This document shows, in pieces, positions 32,981-44,756 of a DNA stretch of 64,000 nt; within the stretch, counting starts at the first letter, position 1; each line of letters opens with the position of its first letter. The stretch lies in the NCBI GenBank assembly GCA_025531455.1, contig JAMYHL010000006.1, positions 682,001 through 746,000 on the forward strand. The letters are read 5' to 3'. The stretch is from Apiotrichum sp. Y4204 (Eukaryota; Basidiomycota; Tremellomycetes; Trichosporonales; Trichosporonaceae). A program made the translations under genes and the position numbers. The notes beneath the pieces were generated by a model. It did no database searches. It was not told where the DNA came from and saw only the letters and a program-made list of their open reading frames with translations.

Positions 32981-34111
32981 CAATAAAGGAAGTGAACCGT
33001 AAAGAGACAGGCTATGATGCCAGACACCTACAGCTCAGCACCGGAACGAGCCCTCAGTGATCCAAGGTTCTCGGTGCTCGCTCTCGGATGGAATGGCCAC
33101 TATTGTGTCCAAAGGCGCGAGGAGCGCCGCGCGTGGGTGTTGTGAGCTCCAAAGGCAGTGAGTAACCGGACTGGTAGAGTCCAACGGCCAGACCAAGACC
33201 ACCGTCCAGCCGCGATATCAGCCCCATACCCCGCCTCGCATCCGTACGAAGGGTCCTGATTACATTACTGTATCGCTCCTTGTCCGCTCCCTGCCAGCCA
33301 CCACTGCAATCCCACTTGCACGGAGACGCGGCCATCTCCGCCTCTCCCCGCTCGGCTGTTTCCCACTCGGCTCCCCTCGGCTTGTATCCCGCTGCGGGGC
33401 GGGGATGATACTCGAGGAGATACTCGAGAGCCTAGGTGATAATCGAGACATAAGAAAAAACAGTATGGTGCAGGTAGTCGAGTAGGATCATGAGCAGGAT
33501 CAGGACTGATGCGAGAATGTGCACCTCTACAGCATTGGTGCATGACCGGGACGCTGGAAGGCGCGGGACCATCAGTGTCACTTCGTCCATTCTCCCCTCT
33601 CTGTACCCACGACGTGGCTACCGTGACCGAACGCTTCGTCCAGCTGTGGAACTCAAGCACTCATCGCCCTTCGCCCCTCCCCGGCTCCCGGCGGTGCGAG
33701 CAGGTAGCAGGGGCATTATTCCGGATAAGATTGTTAATTTGTTCCTCCACATCTACGGTACCTCTTCGCCCGCCGTCGCCCGCTGTCGCGATATACCCGC
33801 GATCGCCGACTACCAAGGTGTCGCGTGCCTTTATTGTGAGGCCTTGGCGCTCGCTTCAGCTTCGAGATTGGGGAGCCTGGACCGCGCCAAGAGCGGGCTG
33901 GGGGTTGGAAGCCGGCGGTATCTCGAGTGGTAGAATCAAGCGCGGTCTGTAGCTCAGTAATTAGTTGCCGCTGCGCGCTGCGCTGGCACTCGGCGTGTGC
34001 CATGGCGTGTACGATCGTATGAGAATGTGCACCAAGCGCGGTGTACCGGCAATCAAGCTCGAGTGTGGGCGGAACACAATCCCGATATGCAGGCACGTGC
34101 CTCGAGGGGAG

Positions 34112-34147
34112 CCCCATTGGCCCCATTGGCCCCATTGGCCCCATGGC
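34112..34147. repeat. 9-bp tandem repeat CCCCATTGG
   Basis: Three exact copies of CCCCATTGG and a fourth shortened one, in non-coding DNA. Confidence 0.8.
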
Positions 34148-34260
34148 CCAACTCTTCCAGCCCCACAATCCCTGATGGATGTGAGGCGCGAGACACTCGT
34201 CGTTTGCAGATTCTTGGCTGAGGGCGATGGAGACAAGGGGGGAAATCAGGAGGGTGAGGG

Positions 34261-34293
34261 GTGAAGCACCTCCACGGTGAAGCACCTCCACTC
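34261..34293. repeat. 16-bp direct repeat
   Basis: GGTGAAGCACCTCCAC occurs twice in direct tandem order in non-coding DNA. Confidence 0.75.
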
Positions 34294-34779
34294 AAACAGC
34301 GACAGTGGTGCGGCAAATGGTACAATGTGCAGGTGCTTTGTGCCGCACTTGGCCCGCATCACCACTTGCACGCGCGGCCCTAACCCGGCGATAACAACCC
34401 ACTTACCCACTCTTAGTCGTCCCTGCGATGCATACGATGCGATACGGCGATACGCACGCGCAGTGATTGGCGAGTCGCGCTGGCCGACGAGTCCGAGAAA
34501 GCGGGGCTCAGTGACCCTCAGGGCTCCCCCATGCGGAGACGAGATACGATAGCTGCGATCCTGCGATGGGATACGGGGTCTGTACTTTGCCTGGCGAGTC
34601 GGCTCCGCGGCTGGGGACGCGGTGCGGGGTCGCCGCTGCGCTGTGCTCCATTGCCCTTGCCTCCTCCACTATGCAGAGTATGTTGTTGCCCGCTCGATTG
34701 GCTTAATTGGCTTGTGCCTTGGCTCGCGGCTCGGCGACTGTGGGCTGGGCAATCACGGGGAGCGTCCTGCGCGCAGTAA

Positions 34780-34812
34780 GCGAGCAGCAGCAACAGCAGC
34801 AGCAACAGCTGC
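34780..34812. repeat. AGC/AAC trinucleotide array
   Basis: Run of AGC triplets broken by AAC, in non-coding DNA. Confidence 0.75.
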
Positions 34813-35399
34813 AAGGTTATCCCATCGGTTTTATCCCCCACAGGAACCATTGTCCAAGGCACTCGATTGACGAGAGCTCCGGGGCTGGGGCGGGGCTGCC
34901 GGGGCTGTCCTGGGGCCGCTGCGCCACCTGCGACAGGAGCAGTGTGCATGATGGCCGCGATGGCCGATGGCAGACAGCGGACGGCGCATGCGATTGGCGA
35001 ATGCATGGACTCGAGGCTTACAGCAGCAGCGGCAGTGTGCGCCGCTGAGCGCCGATGTGAGACGCATGAGACTCACGCCTGTTTCACGACGCGGATACAC
35101 CGGAATTAAGCAGAATGAAGAAACCAGGCCGAGAGATCCAGGATTGCAGGATCACAGGATCGCAACGCGACAAGAGAGAGCGAGATCATGTGCTCGGCAA
35201 AGCGAGAGAGCGTCGCAGTCACGCAATGCGGCGTAGCTGGTAGCGTACAGCAGCTGGCTCTAACTGACTTTAGCCGGGTAAGCTGTAACCCCAAGTTATT
35301 AAAGTCTCGTGCATGCACAATCGTGCACCCCCTCTCCCCCGTCTCATCCCCCATCGCTGGACACTCACACCAACACCTCCCCCGGCACCGCAACGCACC

Positions 35400-37527
35400 A
35401 TGTCCTCCTCCAAGCAGACGCTCCAGGCGTCGGCGGCGTCGCGTCTCCAGAGCGTCGCCTCCGCGCTCTCCACCAAGACCCCGGCATTTAAGAACCCCAA
35501 CCAGCTCAAGTTTGCCGCGCCCCCGCCGCCCGGCCTCCCCGTGCACATGACCCCGCTCAACCCCATCTCGTTCCTCCTCCGCTCGGCATACATCCGCCCC
35601 CACCGCATCGCCATGAAGCACCCCGCTATCGGCGTCGAATGGACCTACGCCGAATGGTGAGTTGTGGAGTCCCCTTTGGTAGCCGAGGCCGTGAGAGCCG
35701 AATGACCCTTTTTTGCCGAACGCCGACATCGCTCTTTTATGGGAGTGTGACGAGCGGCTGAACGGGCATGGGATGGCATTTTGAGGTGCCAGGTGAAAGC
35801 GATGCTGAGAGCGATGCGGGTGATGTCAAAGCCGCAAGTGATGGCATCGGTGATCCTGCAGATTGCATGCCGATGGCTTCGCGGAGCTTCTGGATCGCTT
35901 GCCTTCATGAAACATGCCCCCCCCCCCCATGAGCCCAATGAGCCCAGCTGACACCCAGGGCTATGCGTGTCTGCGCGCTCGCGTACGGTCTCAAGAAGCG
36001 CGGCATCAAGCGCGGCGAGCGCGTCGCAGTCATCTGCCCGAACGTGCCCATGATCCTCGACCTGATCCAGGCGCTGCCTGCGATTCACGCGGTCATCGTC
36101 CCGATGAACATCCGTCTCACCAAGCCCGAGGTCAACTACATTCTCGAGCACTCGGGTGCGACCATGATCGTTGTCGACCACGAGTTCAAGCACCTCGCCG
36201 ACGACTTCAAGGGTGAGGTCATCGTCTCGCTGGACTCGGGAGGCCGCGACCCTACGGACCCGTACGAGCAGCTCATCGAGTCGGGCCGCCACGATGCCGA
36301 CGTCGTTGGCTGGGCCGGCCTCACCCTCATCGACGACGAGGACGCCAACTTTGCCATCTGCTACACTTCCGGCACCACCGGCCGCCCCAAGGGTGTCGTC
36401 ACCACTTACCGCGGCACCTACCTCGCCGCCATGGCCAACGCCATGGAGTCCAAGCTCGACTTTGAGTCCAACTACCTCTGGATCCTCCCCGCCTTCCACG
36501 CCCTCGGCTGGACCTTCCCCTTCGCCATCACTGCCGCGACTGCCGGCCAGGTGTGTCTCCGCTCCGTTGGTGACTACTCCCCCATCTGGGAGTCCATCTT
36601 CCGCGACCGCATCTCCACCTACTGTGCGGCCCCCACCGTCCAGATCGGTATCTGCAACCACCCTGCCGCCCGCCAGGTCCCCCACCCCATCCGCACCCTC
36701 GTTGCTGGCGCCGCCCCCTCCGCATTCCTCATCAGCACCCTCGAGAAGAAGCTCAACATCCACGTCGTCCACGTGTACGGCCTCACCGAGACGTACGGCC
36801 CCTTCACCACCTGCATCCAGCAGCCCGAGTGGGCGAGCCAACTCGACGAGGAGGAGTTCTACAAGCGCAAGGCCATGCAGGGCCACGCGTTCGTGTGCGC
36901 CGAGGAGGCGCGTATCATCGTCCCCGAGTCGGACGCCTCGCAGGGCTTTGCCGACGTCACCCCGAACGGCCACGAGGTCGGAGAGATTGTTATGCGTGGC
37001 AGTGAGTAGATTGTTTTGTTACCCTTCTGTTTTCTTGTTCTGACTTTCCAGACATTGTCATGAAGGGCTACTGGAACGACGCCGAGGCGACCGCCAAGGC
37101 GTTCGAGGGTGGCTACTTCCACTCTGGTGACCTTGCCGTCCGCATGCCGTACGGCATGATGTCCATCCAGGACCGTTCAAAGGACATTATCATCTCTGGT
37201 GGTGAGAACGCCTCGTCGCTCTCGATCGAGTCGGTCATCTACCAGCACCCGGATGTGCTCGAGTGCGCGGTCGTTGCCCGCCCGCACGAAAAGTACGGCG
37301 AGCGCGCACACGCCTTCATCATCCTCCGCCCGCACGCAGCGGACCAGTGGAAGGTCAAGCCGGACGAGTTTGCCGTCGAGCTCAAGACCTTCTGCAAGCC
37401 CCTCCTTCCCGGTTTCGCGCGTCCCGAGTGGGTAGAGATCGTCGGCGACCTCCCCAAGACGTCCACGGGCAAGATCCAGAAGCACGAGCTCCGCAAGCGC
37501 TTCAAGTCGATTATCCCCGGTCAGTAG
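35400..37527 (+). CDS. Acyl-CoA synthetase (AMP-binding ligase)
   Basis: Three exons: 35400-35656, 35959-37001 and 37052-37527, giving 591 residues. The family activates a carboxylic acid to the acyl-adenylate and transfers it to CoA. The ATP-binding motif YTSGTTGRPKGV starts at about residue 221. YGLTETYGP is the second adenylation motif. Past the last intron, YFHSGDLAVR and DRSKDIIISGGENASSLSIE are the hinge and the start of the C-terminal subdomain, and the acyl-transfer lysine lies in KTSTGKIQKHELR. The N-terminal ~35 residues are basic with Ser, Thr and Ala and few acids, so a mitochondrial leader is possible. The C-terminus (IIPGQ) is not a peroxisomal PTS1. A short- or medium-chain or aromatic substrate is likely from family resemblance, but cannot be fixed. 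The first intron is long (302 nt) and contains a 12-C run. Confidence 0.9.
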
Positions 37528-38388
37528 TTTAGCTGTCTGTAGTGAAAAAAGCGCCGCGGCGCCGTTGTACGATTGTATGGATGGCAGTTTGGATTCCTAT
37601 GAGCGGTAATCAGCGAGCAGCGAGCAAAGCGAGCTGAAAAGAATGTGAAAGGGGAGAGTGTCGAACGGTTAAGAGCGCGAAAAGAGAGGTTGCGAGATGA
37701 GACCAGCCGCCGCACAAAGCAGTGCCTGCCTTGACGGCCGCTGACGCACGGGAACAGCATGACCTAGTCGTTTCACCCCCGGCACACGCTGCCAGATCCT
37801 CACGATCCCTCCCCCCCGCCCCCCCGAGCGAGACATCAGAGCGAGCCGCACTTTCTGCCTTCGTTTGCATCCCATTCCATGGAGTCTGGTGTCCAAACAC
37901 GAAACGACAACTTGGGACCAAGACATGCGTACATGCAGAGGTACAGTACAGCATAACACAGCGCACCCAAACCGAAGAAAGCTGAGGAATCGGCATAAAT
38001 GACGTCATGACTCCCATACCCTCATGCTCGGCTCCGAAGAATACTTCCGCCACCACGCGGCCCCTTCGCCGGCCGCCATGGGGCGTTTCGGCATTTGCCG
38101 GGCTGCGGATCGCCCCTTGCGCTCTAGCGCCGGCCCAGAAGAGATCGGCACGCGGCACGATCGGCCGGAACGCCAACGCGTACATTACATCTTCGGCATC
38201 TCTTCACCACCACACCCACCTTGAGAAAGCACTGCGATAAGACCCATCCCATGCCACGCAATGTCTTATAACGACCGGAACGCAATGTTATCGTCTCCCA
38301 ATCACCACTCACGCATCACGCACTCACTGAACCAAACTCCCCAACTGCAGCCCAACCTAGCCTAGCCCAGCCCATGGCCTGATCCACC
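37528..38388. other. Intergenic region
   Basis: 3' flank of the acyl-CoA synthetase and promoter of the next gene. No coding sequence supported. Confidence 0.45.
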
Positions 38389-39930
38389 ATGGTCCTGCGG
38401 TACACGTCCACCTCGTTTGGCACGCTGCTGCGCGGCATGGCCGCGACAGTGCGCGCGGCGGGGCGGCCCCTCGCGTCCCCCGCTCGGTGGCGGTTCGCTC
38501 TGAAACGCACGCTCGCCGCCTCGCGCGCACACGTCGCGCAGCCCACCACGGCCGCCGCCCGCAATTTCATCTCCTCGGCTAGCATTCGCCACTCGCCCCG
38601 CACAGTAAACTATGGAAACACAAAGCACACTTTCGCACGCGCAGGATATCGTCCCTCGGCGGGCTCGCCCCGGGGCCCCGCCGTTCCCGCCAATGTCGGC
38701 CTCGGCGCCGCGCGCACGTTCGCCTCGGGGCCCGCGGGCTCGTTCCAGGCCGGCGTGAACAATGTTCCTGTCGTGCTCCGCGCGTTTGCGCAGCTCGTCG
38801 ACGACGACAAACTCCCCCGCCCCAAGCGCTATGCGCCGTACGTCCCCCGCCGCCGCCAGCGCTCGTCTCGGACATCCCGCGGCATCCGCGCCCCTCGCCG
38901 CCACTCGTCCTCCTCCACCGCCTCCAGCTCCACCTCGGCAGTCCTCCGTGAACTTGGGCACTACTTCCCCGTCGTGGTCCCCGCCACGGAGGAGGTTCCC
39001 CTCCCGCCGCAGCCCGAGACCCTCGTCTCTGAGGGATACACCGCGACGCTCGCGCTCCCCCTCGCCCCGAGCCTTACTGCGCTGCTCGCCCCGACCGCGG
39101 AGATACCCTACGCTGACGCCGAGATCGGGGTCGCCGTACTTGCCCGGCTGACGCACGGTATCCTCCCCCTGCATGAGGCGTATGCGGCTGCCGGCGCCCG
39201 CGTCATCCCGCTGCTCGCGAAACTTGAGGCTCTCGGCGTCCTCGACGTCAACGCCTTCCCCGCCACGACGCTCGATATCGCCCTCGACCACCGCGGCGAG
39301 CCGGATATCCTCCGTATCGTCTTCGCTGGGCGTTCGGCGGATGATGTGCGCGATCTCCTTGGCGACGCACTCAAGACTGACGCGTGCTGGGCCCTCTCGG
39401 ATGCGAAACACGCGACCATCGTCCCTCTCGACGAGGACGAAGCTCGCGAACAGTGGAACCAGTGGGACCAGCGGGACCAGAGGGAGCAGCTTACCGAGTC
39501 CACCGCATCCGTCGACCTCATCATGCCCACGCTAGACCTCTCCGCCGCACCAACGGTCGTGCCCTCGCGGTACGACGCCGAGTTTGACGACTCGTGGCCG
39601 TCCCCGGCACCGAGTATGTCAGAGTACTCGACGCCATCCAGCACGGGGCTCTCGACGCCGTATTCGTTCGGCTCGCTCGGTGAGAGTTGGGACTCGTCGT
39701 CCTCCGTATCTGGCTCGGGATCTCTCTCGCCCTCATCCCTCGTATCCAGCCTCGCCGCCCTCGCAGACGAGCACACGGGGTGGATATCGCCTCCGACGGC
39801 TGCCGACGACCTCGACGCGTGGAGCGACTCGTGGAGCGCCGACGGCGATATCCACGAGAGAGACAGCCAGGTTGAGGAGGTCGAGATGTTTTGGGTCGGC
39901 GGCGGGCTCAGTCTTACCCAGTCGTGGTGA
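38389..39930 (+). CDS. Protein with mitochondrial-type leader, function unknown
   Basis: Single exon, 513 residues. The first ~70 residues are Arg-, Ser- and Ala-rich with no acidic residue (for example GRPLASPARWRFALKRTLAA), as in mitochondrial presequences. At about residues 105-130 is ARTFASGPAGSFQAGVNNVP, a segment that looks conserved, with VVLRAFAQL after it. A middle part, about 200-350, has alternating hydrophobic and charged residues (GVAVLARLTHGILPLHEAY; ALGVLDVNAF) and could be folded. The C-terminal third is acidic and Ser-rich (WSDSWSADGD) with little sequence complexity. I cannot name a family. The long clean frame, third-position GC pattern and leader support a real gene. Confidence 0.7.
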   Translation: MVLRYTSTSFGTLLRGMAATVRAAGRPLASPARWRFALKRTLAASRAHVAQPTTAAARNFISSASIRHSPRTVNYGNTKHTFARAGYRPSAGSPRGPAVPANVGLGAARTFASGPAGSFQAGVNNVPVVLRAFAQLVDDDKLPRPKRYAPYVPRRRQRSSRTSRGIRAPRRHSSSSTASSSTSAVLRELGHYFPVVVPATEEVPLPPQPETLVSEGYTATLALPLAPSLTALLAPTAEIPYADAEIGVAVLARLTHGILPLHEAYAAAGARVIPLLAKLEALGVLDVNAFPATTLDIALDHRGEPDILRIVFAGRSADDVRDLLGDALKTDACWALSDAKHATIVPLDEDEAREQWNQWDQRDQREQLTESTASVDLIMPTLDLSAAPTVVPSRYDAEFDDSWPSPAPSMSEYSTPSSTGLSTPYSFGSLGESWDSSSSVSGSGSLSPSSLVSSLAALADEHTGWISPPTAADDLDAWSDSWSADGDIHERDSQVEEVEMFWVGGGLSLTQSW

Positions 39931-40557
39931 AGGATCGTGAATGGAGAGAGAAAAAACTGGAAAACAGTCATAAAAATCAGAAAATAGGTACAAAATCCAG
40001 AAAGCAGCTTTACGAGTTGGGTTGGCTGTAGGGCATGCAGACCTTGTGTTGATAGCGTGATGAGAGTCATGTTGTTGTATTTGCGGGGCTCTGTGTCTCG
40101 GTGTGGTCAGTTCCGTGGCTCCATGTCTGTCGGGGTGCTGAGTAGTTTAGCAGAGCAGTGGGGCCAAGAACAAGATGTTACAATTATCTGCCTTCAAATC
40201 CCCCCTACCAGTATGTGAACAATGTCAAAGGATGCAGCGAGCGTGAGCAACTGGTCAGTCTCGACCAGTTTGCAGTTTCCATCACTCCGCCAGTCCCTCA
40301 GAGGGCAGAAGCGGAGCGTCCACGACACGGCCGTCGTCTCCAAGGTCCCCGCGTTCTCAGAACGTACCGCAAATCACGCGACACCCCGCGCCGAGAACTA
40401 TACTTATAAATGCCTTGTGGAGAGTCTCGTCCGTAAATTCATAGGCTTGACACTGATATCGAGACCCTCGTCAGTAAAATACGGGATTTACCGACACAAG
40501 ACCAGTCGATAAAATATTTCTAAGCGGATGCCCAAGACGTACATCCCAAAAAACATC
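39931..40557. other. Intergenic region upstream of tRNA-Gly
   Basis: No coding sequence supported. Two loosely similar segments (TCTCGTCCGTAAATT near 40423 and CCTCGTCAGTAAAAT near 40466) precede the tRNA. Confidence 0.4.
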
Positions 40558-40628
40558 ACACTGTTGGTGAAACGGTATCATGCGTCGTTGCCATCGACGC
40601 GGCAGGGGTTCGACTCCCTTACAGTGTA
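40558..40628 (+). tRNA. tRNA-Gly (anticodon GCC)
   Basis: The 71 nt fold into a full cloverleaf. The acceptor stem ACACTGT pairs perfectly with ACAGTGT. The D arm starts at GGTGAAACGGTATCA; the anticodon stem CGTCG/CGACG holds the loop TTGCCAT with anticodon GCC; the variable loop is 4 nt; and the T arm is AGGGG-TTCGACT-CCCTT. The discriminator base is A. There is no intron. The lack of an A in the usual 5' G1 position (A1-U72 pair here) is a little unusual for tRNA-Gly. Confidence 0.9.
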
Positions 40629-40642
40629 AATATTTTTGCATT
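40629..40642 (+). terminator. Pol III terminator of tRNA-Gly
   Basis: A T5 run begins a few bases after the tRNA 3' end, followed by a second T6 run around 40641-40646. Confidence 0.7.
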
Positions 40643-40646
40643 TTTT

Positions 40647-41226
40647 GGCACTTTTAGTCTAGCTGTATTGTCTCACGCTTCTCTCACGAGGTTTGCATGC
40701 GTCGTGCATGCATTCTATGCGTCGACAGAGTGTAGTACGCATGGTTCCGGCGTGCATTGCACATTGCCCTTGCAACGGGGGGACGCGGGGACGCGGTTTA
40801 AAGGCACTTTGATCACTGGCCGACAGACTGGCCGATCCACTGGCTCTGGTGCACGCAGCGTCATTCCACCTCTGCAACCTTTGGCTACTTGCTTGTGCCA
40901 AGCGCCGCCTACGCAGTTCTCGAGCTGCCACGGCACTGAACCATCATTCGCGCATATCCACATCTACACGTAACATCACAACAACAACAACCACGACTAC
41001 TCACACATACACTCCTTATCACTATCCACTGTTTCGCGATTCCAGTGCGGACGACTGCGGACGACTAACCCCGAATTCGTTGCGCGTCGCGACGCCCAGC
41101 CAGCCCTCCACTCCGGGACACGTTTTGGACTCCTCGGACTCCCGCAATTAACAATTCACACCTCCCTATCCCGATTCCTCCCATTCTTCGAGTTCGACTC
41201 GCAACCTCTCTCGCACGCAGGACGAC
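40647..41226. other. Promoter and leader of the PTM1-like gene
   Basis: The last 250 bases are CA/CT-rich (ACAACAACAACC near 40978), typical of a 5' leader. No coding sequence is supported. Confidence 0.45.
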
Positions 41227-43833
41227 ATGCGGTTGTTGAAACTTCTCGCGGCTGCCGGCGCGGCGGCGACGGCGCTTGCGTCCAAGGGTGAGTTCTGAAC
41301 CGAGTATCACAACGGGGTGTTACCATTGCTGGCGGAGGTTTCGGGCCTGCGGACATCCATGCGCCTGAGGAGGGCGGGGGGGGGGGGGGGGGGGAAGGGG
41401 GAGGAACGGCGAGGCGAAGGTCGGAATGTCGATCCAGCGACGAGACCGTTCGAGCTGGACAAGGCTGTCGTCCCGAGGACAAGGCATCCTCCAAGACGCC
41501 TGAGCTCAACTGGGTCTGAACCCACTGCCTGACTTTAATTTGGACGGACAGAGGATGCAGCGGGAGACTGTCGCCTGCAGTGTGTTAGAGGACGTGGTGC
41601 AGCATTTCATTGGGTGTGCTAACCACCAGTGGACATTAAGGACTCGGATATATTGCATCAGGTCTGCGAGGGAATGTACGGCGGCAAGGACGCATATATT
41701 GAAGGTACGTGTCGCTGCTGCTGTTGCGCCGCAGCACGGATCGTGCTCGAGTCGCGGGCACAGCGGGAGCTGTGCAATCTCCCCGCCGCTGCGCATGTGT
41801 GCGCTTGCTCACGCCCAGTGTCGTTTGGACCAGAGTCATCGGGCGAGGTTGCCTTTATCATCTTTGAGTGGAAGGACATCGACTTTATTGGCGCCGCCAA
41901 GGCGCAGCCCGAGGACGACATGGGCTACCTGGTATGTCGTTCGGAATTGAACAAGTCCTTGTCAGCTACTGACTGTCCCACAGCCGGAGAAGAAGTACAT
42001 CTGTACATCACCAGTAGGTAAGTCATACATGACTCTCCGTTTATGATGCCGAAGTCTCGCTAACTTGTCGCAGTTGCCGAGGGTCTCTGCACCGCGGACA
42101 AACTTGGCGCATTCATCACTGTCGTTCCCGAGGGCCACAACACGTCCATCTACACCACCCCTTTGCGCTTCAACCCCAAATCCAGCGGTGAGGCCAGCGA
42201 TACCCCGCCGGCCGAGGAGTCTCCTGTGGCGGGCGGTGACGGGCCATCTCGACGCGCACCTCAGGACACCGACATCCCTCCCACGACCACGACGCCTGTA
42301 ACCCAGAACCCGAACAATGTCAAGGAATACACCGAACCCATCAAATACGATGTGCCCAAGACGGGATATTACTGTGTCGGTGCGTGTGATTCCTCGACCT
42401 GTGCTGACAACAGGCGTCGTTCCTCTAACCCTTCCGCAACGTCGGGATGCTGGCCCTGTTGAGCGGGCACCTGCAGAGCATGCGACCTTCACGGGCACCA
42501 TTACTTTCCGTAACCAGTTCAAAGGCGAGCTGGCTGCTGCTGATTTCCCCAAGGTCGGAGTGAGTAATACGATTTGTGTGGTTCTGTTCCGTCAAGTCTG
42601 ACATCTAGCTCTACGGCGTGCTCTCCATCGTCTACTGTCTTCTGGCAGCAGGTTGGGCCTTCCTTTGTGTGAGGCATTACCAGGAGCTCCTCCCCATGCA
42701 GTACTACATTTCGGGAACGATCGTTTTCCTCATCGTTGAGATGCTCGCGCTCTTCGCATACTACCGCTACGTCAACAAGCATGGTGCTGGCGCCGGTTCG
42801 ACAGCGTTCTTGGTCGTCATCTCGATTCTCAATGCGGCACGTACTGCCCTGTCCTTGTTCCTACTGCTCATCGTTTCGATGGGTCTCTCTGTCGTGACAC
42901 CCTCGCTTGGCTCTATCATGACTCGGGTGCGCATTCTCACGGCCTTCCACTTCATCTTTGGCGTGGCGTACGCGGTTGGAAACGTCAAGGTGGACATTGA
43001 TGTAAGTTGTTGTGTCAAGAGCGCCTCACTGACTTCAGTCCGCGTCCCTGCTTATTGTTCTCGGTCTCGTCATTCCTCTTGCCGTGACACTCACTACCTT
43101 CCTCATGTGGATCATCATCAGCCTCAACGGGACGATTCTCCACCTTCAGGAGCGCAAGCAGACATTCAAGCTCAAGATGTTCCAGCGCCTGTGGCGTATC
43201 CTCATTATCGCCGTGATCGCGGTAGGAGCATTCTTCATTCTGTCCTCCATCTCTCTCTCCAACCGCCTTGACGACGACTACGAGCCGAGCAACTGGCGCT
43301 GGCGCTGGCTGCTTCTCGACGCGTCCCTGGCCCTTATCTACCTCGCGACATTTAGCGCCGTTTCGTGGCTGTGGCGCCCGACAGACAACAACGTCCGCTT
43401 CTCCATGTCGACCGAGCTGGCACAGGACGAGGCCGATGCGGAGGATTACGAGATTGACTCGCTTCAGCCAAGCAATGCCCATCTGCAGGCTGACCCATTG
43501 GGCCTCGAGCCTGACGAGGGCCGTATCCGCATCCATGGCGATGATGATGATGGAGATTACGACGAGCGCCAACGCGTGACTCGGGACTCACTCGATGACG
43601 AAGACGAGCGCAAGGGCTTTATCGCAAAGTCCAAGGTCAAGTCGAGCGGCGGAACGGACGGCACCAGCCATCAGCCCATCCGTGCGGCCAGCGGCCCGGG
43701 TGGAGTGAACGACGACAACGTCGTCTTTACCATGGGCGACGACAGCGACGACGAGCAGGGCTCGCCCAGCAGACTGCTCAGTCCCGCTGGGGACTCGCGC
43801 AGGTCGAGCGGGAGTAAGTCCAAGTCGGACTAG
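41227..43833 (+). CDS. PTM1: PTM1-type Golgi seven-transmembrane (GOST) protein
   Basis: Eight exons: 41227-41287, 41630-41704, 41819-41931, 41984-42017, 42074-42379, 42414-42559, 42609-43001 and 43039-43833, giving 640 residues. The N-terminus MRLLKLLAAAGAAATALA is a signal peptide. The lumenal domain (to about residue 245) has two Cys-containing segments, including KKYICTSPV and GLCTADKLGAF, and Pro/Thr-rich spacers. From exon 7 come seven hydrophobic helices, the first being YGVLSIVYCLLAAGWAFLCV, with QYYISGTIVFLIVEMLALFAYY and LLIVLGLVIPLAVTLTTFLM among the later ones. This is the lung seven-transmembrane receptor/GOST family, of which yeast Ptm1 is the model. They act in the Golgi and endosomal traffic. 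The cytosolic tail (about 470-640) is acidic and Ser-rich. The first intron is 342 nt, against 33-114 nt for the others. Confidence 0.88.
41376..41394. repeat. 19-G homopolymer in first intron of PTM1-like gene
   Basis: Uninterrupted run of 19 Gs within the first intron. Its length is prone to assembly error and polymorphism. Confidence 0.85.
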
Positions 43834-44756
43834 AAGTACAGAAGTGAAGTGAATGATGAAACCCCACGATACAGTGCCACTACGAGGGACGCTGTGCGTT
43901 TCACCTGCCGACGCCCTACGGTCACAGAACGGCAATATGCATGCATATAGACTTGGACTTACGGTGACCAACAGTTGTTTCACAGCGGTGCACAACCGGG
44001 TTGAGACTTACGGCTGAATGTCACGGGACTCGGTACGCGTTCGGTTCCCAGGATCCCTGGTCTAGCCTGGCCGGCTTGTTGCCCAGAGATCTGCACAGCC
44101 GCATCGACGTGTCCAAGACTGACATTACAGGGTGCACCGCGCCCCCATCCGCACCTCGGATCACTTTGACCACAGATCTACTAATCATGAAAAGGTGTCG
44201 TGGCCTCGTCACGTTAGTCGTCAAGTCATCTGTCGTCCAGAATCTGTGACGATCGGTCGTGGCGCTGTGGTGGGTCGAGTTTTTGACGCATGCTCTGCCT
44301 ACGTTGGGCCTCCTCCTCGCCGGGTGACTCTGCTACCCATCGCCAAGGTCTGCACGTCTGCATGTATTTGTCCCCTGTCATGAGGTCCTTGAATATCATG
44401 CCCTTTCCATCACAACAGCATCGTTCAACAGCCTGGATGCCGTGACGTGCTTCCAGTATAAGCTCAGATTACGGCACCAAGGTTCCTGCTCACAAGCTTG
44501 GCGCTGGTACAGCCGGTTTTCATCCTGCGACGGTGCTGCAAGCTACTGTATGCCGTCACGGGATGACCCCAACCAGCTGTACCGCTACAGATTGGGCCAC
44601 CAACCTTTTGACATACAGCAATTTCGAGAACATCACGAGAGGAGGATGTGATTCCCGCAGTTTCGTCTGTCGGACCATCTGCGCAGAGGCATGGAAGCGC
44701 AGTCTGTATCTCCAAACCCAGTTTTTGGTTTCTGACATGCACTCTTGCTCACCATC
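43834..44756. other. Intergenic region
   Basis: 3' flank of the PTM1-like gene and promoter of the next gene. No coding sequence supported. Confidence 0.45.

Larger units (their letters stand above)
31822..35399. other. 3.5-kb gene-poor stretch with simple repeats
   Basis: The open frames on both strands are short, overlap and lack motifs. It contains an ATACAG hexamer array, CCCCATTGG units, a 16-bp direct repeat and an AGC/AAC array, each listed separately. This is the longest region of the window without a gene I can support. Confidence 0.5.

Noticed and set aside
33490..33952. Two 147-residue overlapping plus-strand open frames in the gene-poor zone
   Set aside because: Same-strand overlapping frames with no motif; neither looks more coding than the other.
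35645..36973. 442-residue minus-strand open frame opposite the acyl-CoA synthetase
   Set aside because: Antisense shadow caused by strong third-position GC bias; the plus strand has clear family motifs.
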